A stretch of DNA of 64,000 nt, taken from NCBI RefSeq assembly GCF_009711165.2, contig NZ_WMID02000014.1, positions 62,001 to 126,000 on the forward strand. The letters run 5' to 3'. The notes under the pieces were generated by a model. It was not told where the DNA came from, ran no database searches, and saw nothing but the letters and a program-made list of their open reading frames with translations. This DNA is from Flavobacterium sp. MC2016-06 (GTDB lineage: Bacteria > Bacteroidota > Bacteroidia > Flavobacteriales > Flavobacteriaceae). Below, piece by piece: positions 61,469 to 64,000 of this stretch. The translations under genes were made by a program, and so were the position numbers. Numbering within the stretch: position 1 is the first letter of the stretch; each line of letters begins with the position of its first letter.

Positions 61469-62332
61469 CTAAACTTTAGAAACCTTGCCGAAAATCATTC
61501 TGTCGTTGTCGTAAATATCTTTGCGTAATTCGATATTTTCAAAACTCATATCTTCTAATAAATTAGTCATTTCTTTTCCAAGATATTGATTAATTTCAAA
61601 ATACAATTGTCCCTTTTCTAAAAGACCTTTTTGAGCCAAAGAAGCAATTTTTTTATAAAAAATCAAGGCATCATTATCGTCTACAAAAAGAGCTAAATGC
61701 GGCTCATAATCCAGCACATTTTTTTTGATTTCTTCTTTTTCTAAATTCCTCACATAAGGCGGATTAGAAACAACAATATCACAACCGCATTTTAATGCTT
61801 CCATTTCAAGAACATCTTGGAGCATAAAGGTAACTTCTACATTATTGTTTACAGCATTTCGTTTAGCCGTTTCGATTGCTTTTCTAGAAACATCAATAGC
61901 ATAAACTGATGCATTTGGAAGATTTTTAGCCAGCGAAATAGCGATACAGCCACTTCCTGTGCCAATATCTAAAATTTTCAGCTTTTTAGCTTTATCGATA
62001 GAGGCGTTTTCGTTAATAATCCACTCTACTAATTCTTCCGTTTCTGGTCTCGGGATTAGAACATTTTCATTTACTTCAAAATCCAATCCGTAAAAACTAG
62101 TTTTACCCAATATATACTGAATAGGAACTTCTTTTTTTAACTGCTCCAAAATTGAATCCCAAAGCACAAAATCAGATTCATCAAAAACCAATTCGTGATT
62201 CAGAGCCAAATCAATTTGTCTAAGTTTATGTTTATCTTCTAAAATTAAATAGAAAAAACTCTCCGCTTCATAGGCATCGTAAAAAGGTGACAATTCTTTA
62301 ATAAATTGGGTACGATATTGTTTGATTTTCAT
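61469..62332 (-). CDS. prmC: Release factor glutamine methyltransferase PrmC
   Basis: 287 aa. It methylates the GGQ glutamine of peptide release factors RF1 and RF2. An N-terminal helical substrate domain (about 1-90) is followed by the SAM fold: ILDIGTGSGCIAISLAKNLP, the catalytic NPPY in VVSNPPYVRN, and IPRPETEELVEWI ahead of the fold, all diagnostic for PrmC/HemK. It lies in a minus-strand pair of genes with an acetyltransferase upstream. Confidence 0.95.
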   Translation of the reverse strand: MKIKQYRTQFIKELSPFYDAYEAESFFYLILEDKHKLRQIDLALNHELVFDESDFVLWDSILEQLKKEVPIQYILGKTSFYGLDFEVNENVLIPRPETEELVEWIINENASIDKAKKLKILDIGTGSGCIAISLAKNLPNASVYAIDVSRKAIETAKRNAVNNNVEVTFMLQDVLEMEALKCGCDIVVSNPPYVRNLEKEEIKKNVLDYEPHLALFVDDNDALIFYKKIASLAQKGLLEKGQLYFEINQYLGKEMTNLLEDMSFENIELRKDIYDNDRMIFGKVSKV

Positions 62333-62425
62333 TTCGAGTATTTGAACATTAATTTTTAGCCAAAGCCAACAGCAATCTACAACAATAAGTCTTACACAAA
62401 CAAAATATGTTACAATTTTTTAGTT

Positions 62426-62911
62426 CTATAAAACTTTCAGCATCCAAACAGGGCAAGAACTATGCCCAGTGTTTCCCATTGGTGCATCTAAATATTCAAA
62501 TCCTGATTTTTTATACAGTTTTTGAGCAGCATGCATAAATGGCATTGTTTCGATATAACATTTTTTAAAACCAAAACCCTTGGCTTGCTCTAAACATTTT
62601 TCCATCATTTTACTACCAATTCCTAAACCTCGCGTTTCTGGCAGAAAATACATCTTTTGCAATTCGCAAATTTCAGAAGCCTCATTTTCTAAAGGTGCAA
62701 CTCCCGCGCAGCCTACAACTTTACCTTCACTTTCAACTACAAAATAGGCAGATTCAGGTTTACTATATTCTTCAAACATTAAATCTAAATAGGGATCTTC
62801 ATATGCTGTTCCTACTTTCGGAATTTCCATTTCGTCAAAAACCGATCGTATCAATTTAGCAACTGCCTGATTGTCTTCTTTTTTAATTGTTCTAATGATC
62901 CAATTTTCCAT
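62426..62911 (-). CDS. GNAT-family acetyltransferase
   Basis: 161 aa. The acetyl-CoA-binding segment MYFLPETRGLGIGSKMMEKC and the end KLYKKSGFEYLDAPMGNTGH are typical GNAT. The C-terminal HSSCPVWMLK pattern is shared with MarR-associated GNATs of Bacteroidota as I recall them; the substrate is unknown. A -7 box TACTTTTG lies at 62936-62943. Confidence 0.85.
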   Translation of the reverse strand: MENWIIRTIKKEDNQAVAKLIRSVFDEMEIPKVGTAYEDPYLDLMFEEYSKPESAYFVVESEGKVVGCAGVAPLENEASEICELQKMYFLPETRGLGIGSKMMEKCLEQAKGFGFKKCYIETMPFMHAAQKLYKKSGFEYLDAPMGNTGHSSCPVWMLKVL

Positions 62912-62935
62912 TATTTTTTATTCTTCTTATATATA

Positions 62936-62943
62936 CAAAAGTA
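62936..62943 (-). promoter_or_regulatory. -7 box of the acetyltransferase gene
   Basis: On the minus strand TACTTTTG fits TAnnTTTG, 24 bases before the ATG at 62911. The divergent ribD promoter is about 50 bases away. Confidence 0.5.
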
Positions 62944-62994
62944 AAAATAGTTTTCCGATAGTTTTCTTAACTCGACCGTAAACTCAAAAATAAC

Positions 62995-63002
62995 TACTTT
63001 TG
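62995..63002 (+). promoter_or_regulatory. -7 box of ribD, very close to the start codon
   Basis: TACTTTTG fits TAnnTTTG but lies only four bases before the GTG start at 63007. With the usual 5-8 bases to the transcript start, the mRNA would begin at or next to the GTG, giving a leaderless message. Confidence 0.5.
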
Positions 63003-63006
63003 TAGT

Positions 63007-64000
63007 GTGAATATACATGAGAAATACATAAAACGCTGCATCGAACTGGCCAAAAATGGTTTAGGAACTACATATCCAAACCCAATGGTGGGAAGTGTAA
63101 TTGTTTACGATGGCAAAATTATTGGCGAAGGCTGGCATAAAAAAGCTGGTGAACCACATGCAGAAGTAAATGCGATTAGAGCTGTAAAAGATAAATCGCT
63201 CTTAAAAAAGGCGACTATTTACGTAAGCTTAGAACCTTGCAGTCATTTTGGAAAAACGCCTCCATGCTGTGATTTAATCATTGAACATAAAATCCCGAAC
63301 GTTGTCGTAGGAACTGTAGATCCTAACGAGAAAGTTGCTGGAAGAGGAATAAAAAAAATAATAGAATCTGGCGCCAGTGTAACTGTTGGTATTTTAGAAG
63401 AGCAATGTAATGAGCTGAACAAACGCTTTTTTACTTTTCACCAGCACAAGCGTCCTTATATTATATTGAAATGGGCAGAAAGCCAAGACGGTTTTTTGGC
63501 ACCCGAAAAAGAAATCGATCAGGAACGAAAACCGGTTTGGATTACCAATTTATATTCTAGACAATTGGTACATAAATGGCGCAGTGAAGAGCAGGCTATT
63601 TTAGTGGGAACGCAAACTGTTATTGATGATAATCCGAAATTAAATACTCGAGATTGGAGCGGTAATAATCCTGTACGTGTTGTTTTAGACCAAAATAATA
63701 GAATTGACAAAGACAGTTTTATTTTTGATGACAGCGTTAAAACCATTATAATTACAAAATCGGAAACAAGGAGCGAAAAAGAAAACACTACCTTTGAAGT
63801 AATTGATTTTTATCAAAATATAATACCGCAAATCTTAGAAGTTTTGTATCAAAATCAAATACAATCTATAATTATAGAAGGCGGTTTACAAACTTTACAA
63901 ACCTTTATTGCTACTAACATTTGGGATGAAGCCCGCATTTTTATCGGCAATGTTACCTTTAATAAAGGAACAAAAGCTCCTGCTGTATCAGGAAACAAAA
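63007..64000 (+). CDS. ribD: Bifunctional riboflavin deaminase/reductase RibD (partial, cut by window end)
   Basis: 331 codons are visible from a GTG. The N-terminal deaminase domain has PHAEVNAI (zinc His and catalytic Glu) and LEPCSHFGKTPPC (zinc cysteines). The reductase domain begins near residue 150 (YIILKWAESQDGFLA) with ILVGTQTVIDDNPKLNTRDW and IIIEGGLQTLQTFI. It carries out two successive steps of riboflavin synthesis. The GTG gives VNIHEKYIKRCIELAKNG, the family N-terminus; the next in-frame ATG lies within the conserved core (PNPMVG). Its 3' end lies beyond 64000. Confidence 0.95.
   Translation, partial: MNIHEKYIKRCIELAKNGLGTTYPNPMVGSVIVYDGKIIGEGWHKKAGEPHAEVNAIRAVKDKSLLKKATIYVSLEPCSHFGKTPPCCDLIIEHKIPNVVVGTVDPNEKVAGRGIKKIIESGASVTVGILEEQCNELNKRFFTFHQHKRPYIILKWAESQDGFLAPEKEIDQERKPVWITNLYSRQLVHKWRSEEQAILVGTQTVIDDNPKLNTRDWSGNNPVRVVLDQNNRIDKDSFIFDDSVKTIIITKSETRSEKENTTFEVIDFYQNIIPQILEVLYQNQIQSIIIEGGLQTLQTFIATNIWDEARIFIGNVTFNKGTKAPAVSGNK

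Noticed and set aside
62995..63010. FMN riboswitch before ribD
   Set aside because: Fewer than 100 bases separate ribD from the divergent gene, and none of the RFN conserved stems are present.

Overview
This is chromosomal DNA of a Flavobacterium-like member of the Bacteroidota. The base composition is low in GC. Promoters match the Bacteroidota pattern: a TAnnTTTG -7 box, in the best cases about 19 bases after a TTG/TTTG -33 box. Many products have Flavobacteriia-type lengths and neighbours: a SecA of about 1,100 residues behind a DUF2795 gene, a small acidic 75-aa protein, carboxypeptidase-regulatory and TonB-plug modules, and SPII lipoproteins. I see no insertion sequence, integrase, CRISPR array or rRNA. 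One tRNA (Trp, CCA) is present. The intergenic DNA is rich in short inverted repeats of several families.

Layout. 1-8 kb: the end of a methyltransferase gene, a small membrane protein, an XRE regulator lodged between a lipoprotein gene and a decayed copy of that gene's end, a MacB/LolD-type ATPase, a PduO-type cobalamin adenosyltransferase, and DUF2795 followed by secA. 8-16 kb: a probable metal (copper) acquisition locus. It holds two paralogous small Cys-motif proteins, an MbnP-like lipoprotein, an MbnH/MauG-like dihaem protein, a Cys-tagged beta-barrel, a TonB-dependent receptor and a PepSY membrane protein. 16-33 kb: DUF2306 and YARHG proteins, trmH, a sulfotransferase with an APS kinase, a cysteine-free sirtuin, purB, a KefB/C-type antiporter, a 1-Cys peroxiredoxin, an AEC transporter, an Rrf2/NAD(P)-binding pair, meaB, an LTA-synthase-like enzyme and a MATE pump.

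33-45 kb: an outer-membrane protein, a two-gene unit that could be an effector and its immunity partner, PPK2, two poorly known genes, and then an ECF-sigma operon. That operon comprises sigma, anti-sigma, a YfbK-type VWA protein, a mini plug protein and a SIMPL protein. The anti-sigma, VWA and mini-plug products carry TonB-plug-like segments, and the SIMPL product carries a short SusC-like motif. A scramblase/LURP-like protein, an SDR and a two-barrel hypothetical follow. 45-57 kb is mostly minus strand: mtaB, acetyltransferase, Cof phosphatase, DUF2007, alpha/beta hydrolase, a one-domain DEAD protein, a sigma-54 activator without a DNA-binding domain, a NatAB-type ABC exporter, dnaJ and grpE. 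57-64 kb: a WGR-like protein, tRNA-Trp, hisS, a MacB-type permease, prmC, an acetyltransferase and the start of ribD, which is cut by the window end.

How the parts work together. Most genes are housekeeping: protein export and folding, tRNA modification and charging, purine and riboflavin synthesis, cobalamin and methylmalonyl-CoA metabolism. Two accessory loci stand out. The 8-16 kb cluster looks like a full path from outer-membrane receptor to periplasmic metal chaperone, haem modifying enzyme and inner-membrane reductase. The 38-43 kb sigma operon has reused fragments of the SusC/TonB plug. A second layer is a family of at least five palindromic intergenic elements with conserved ends (TAGCCCCGAT...AGCGGGA), in a short and a long form.
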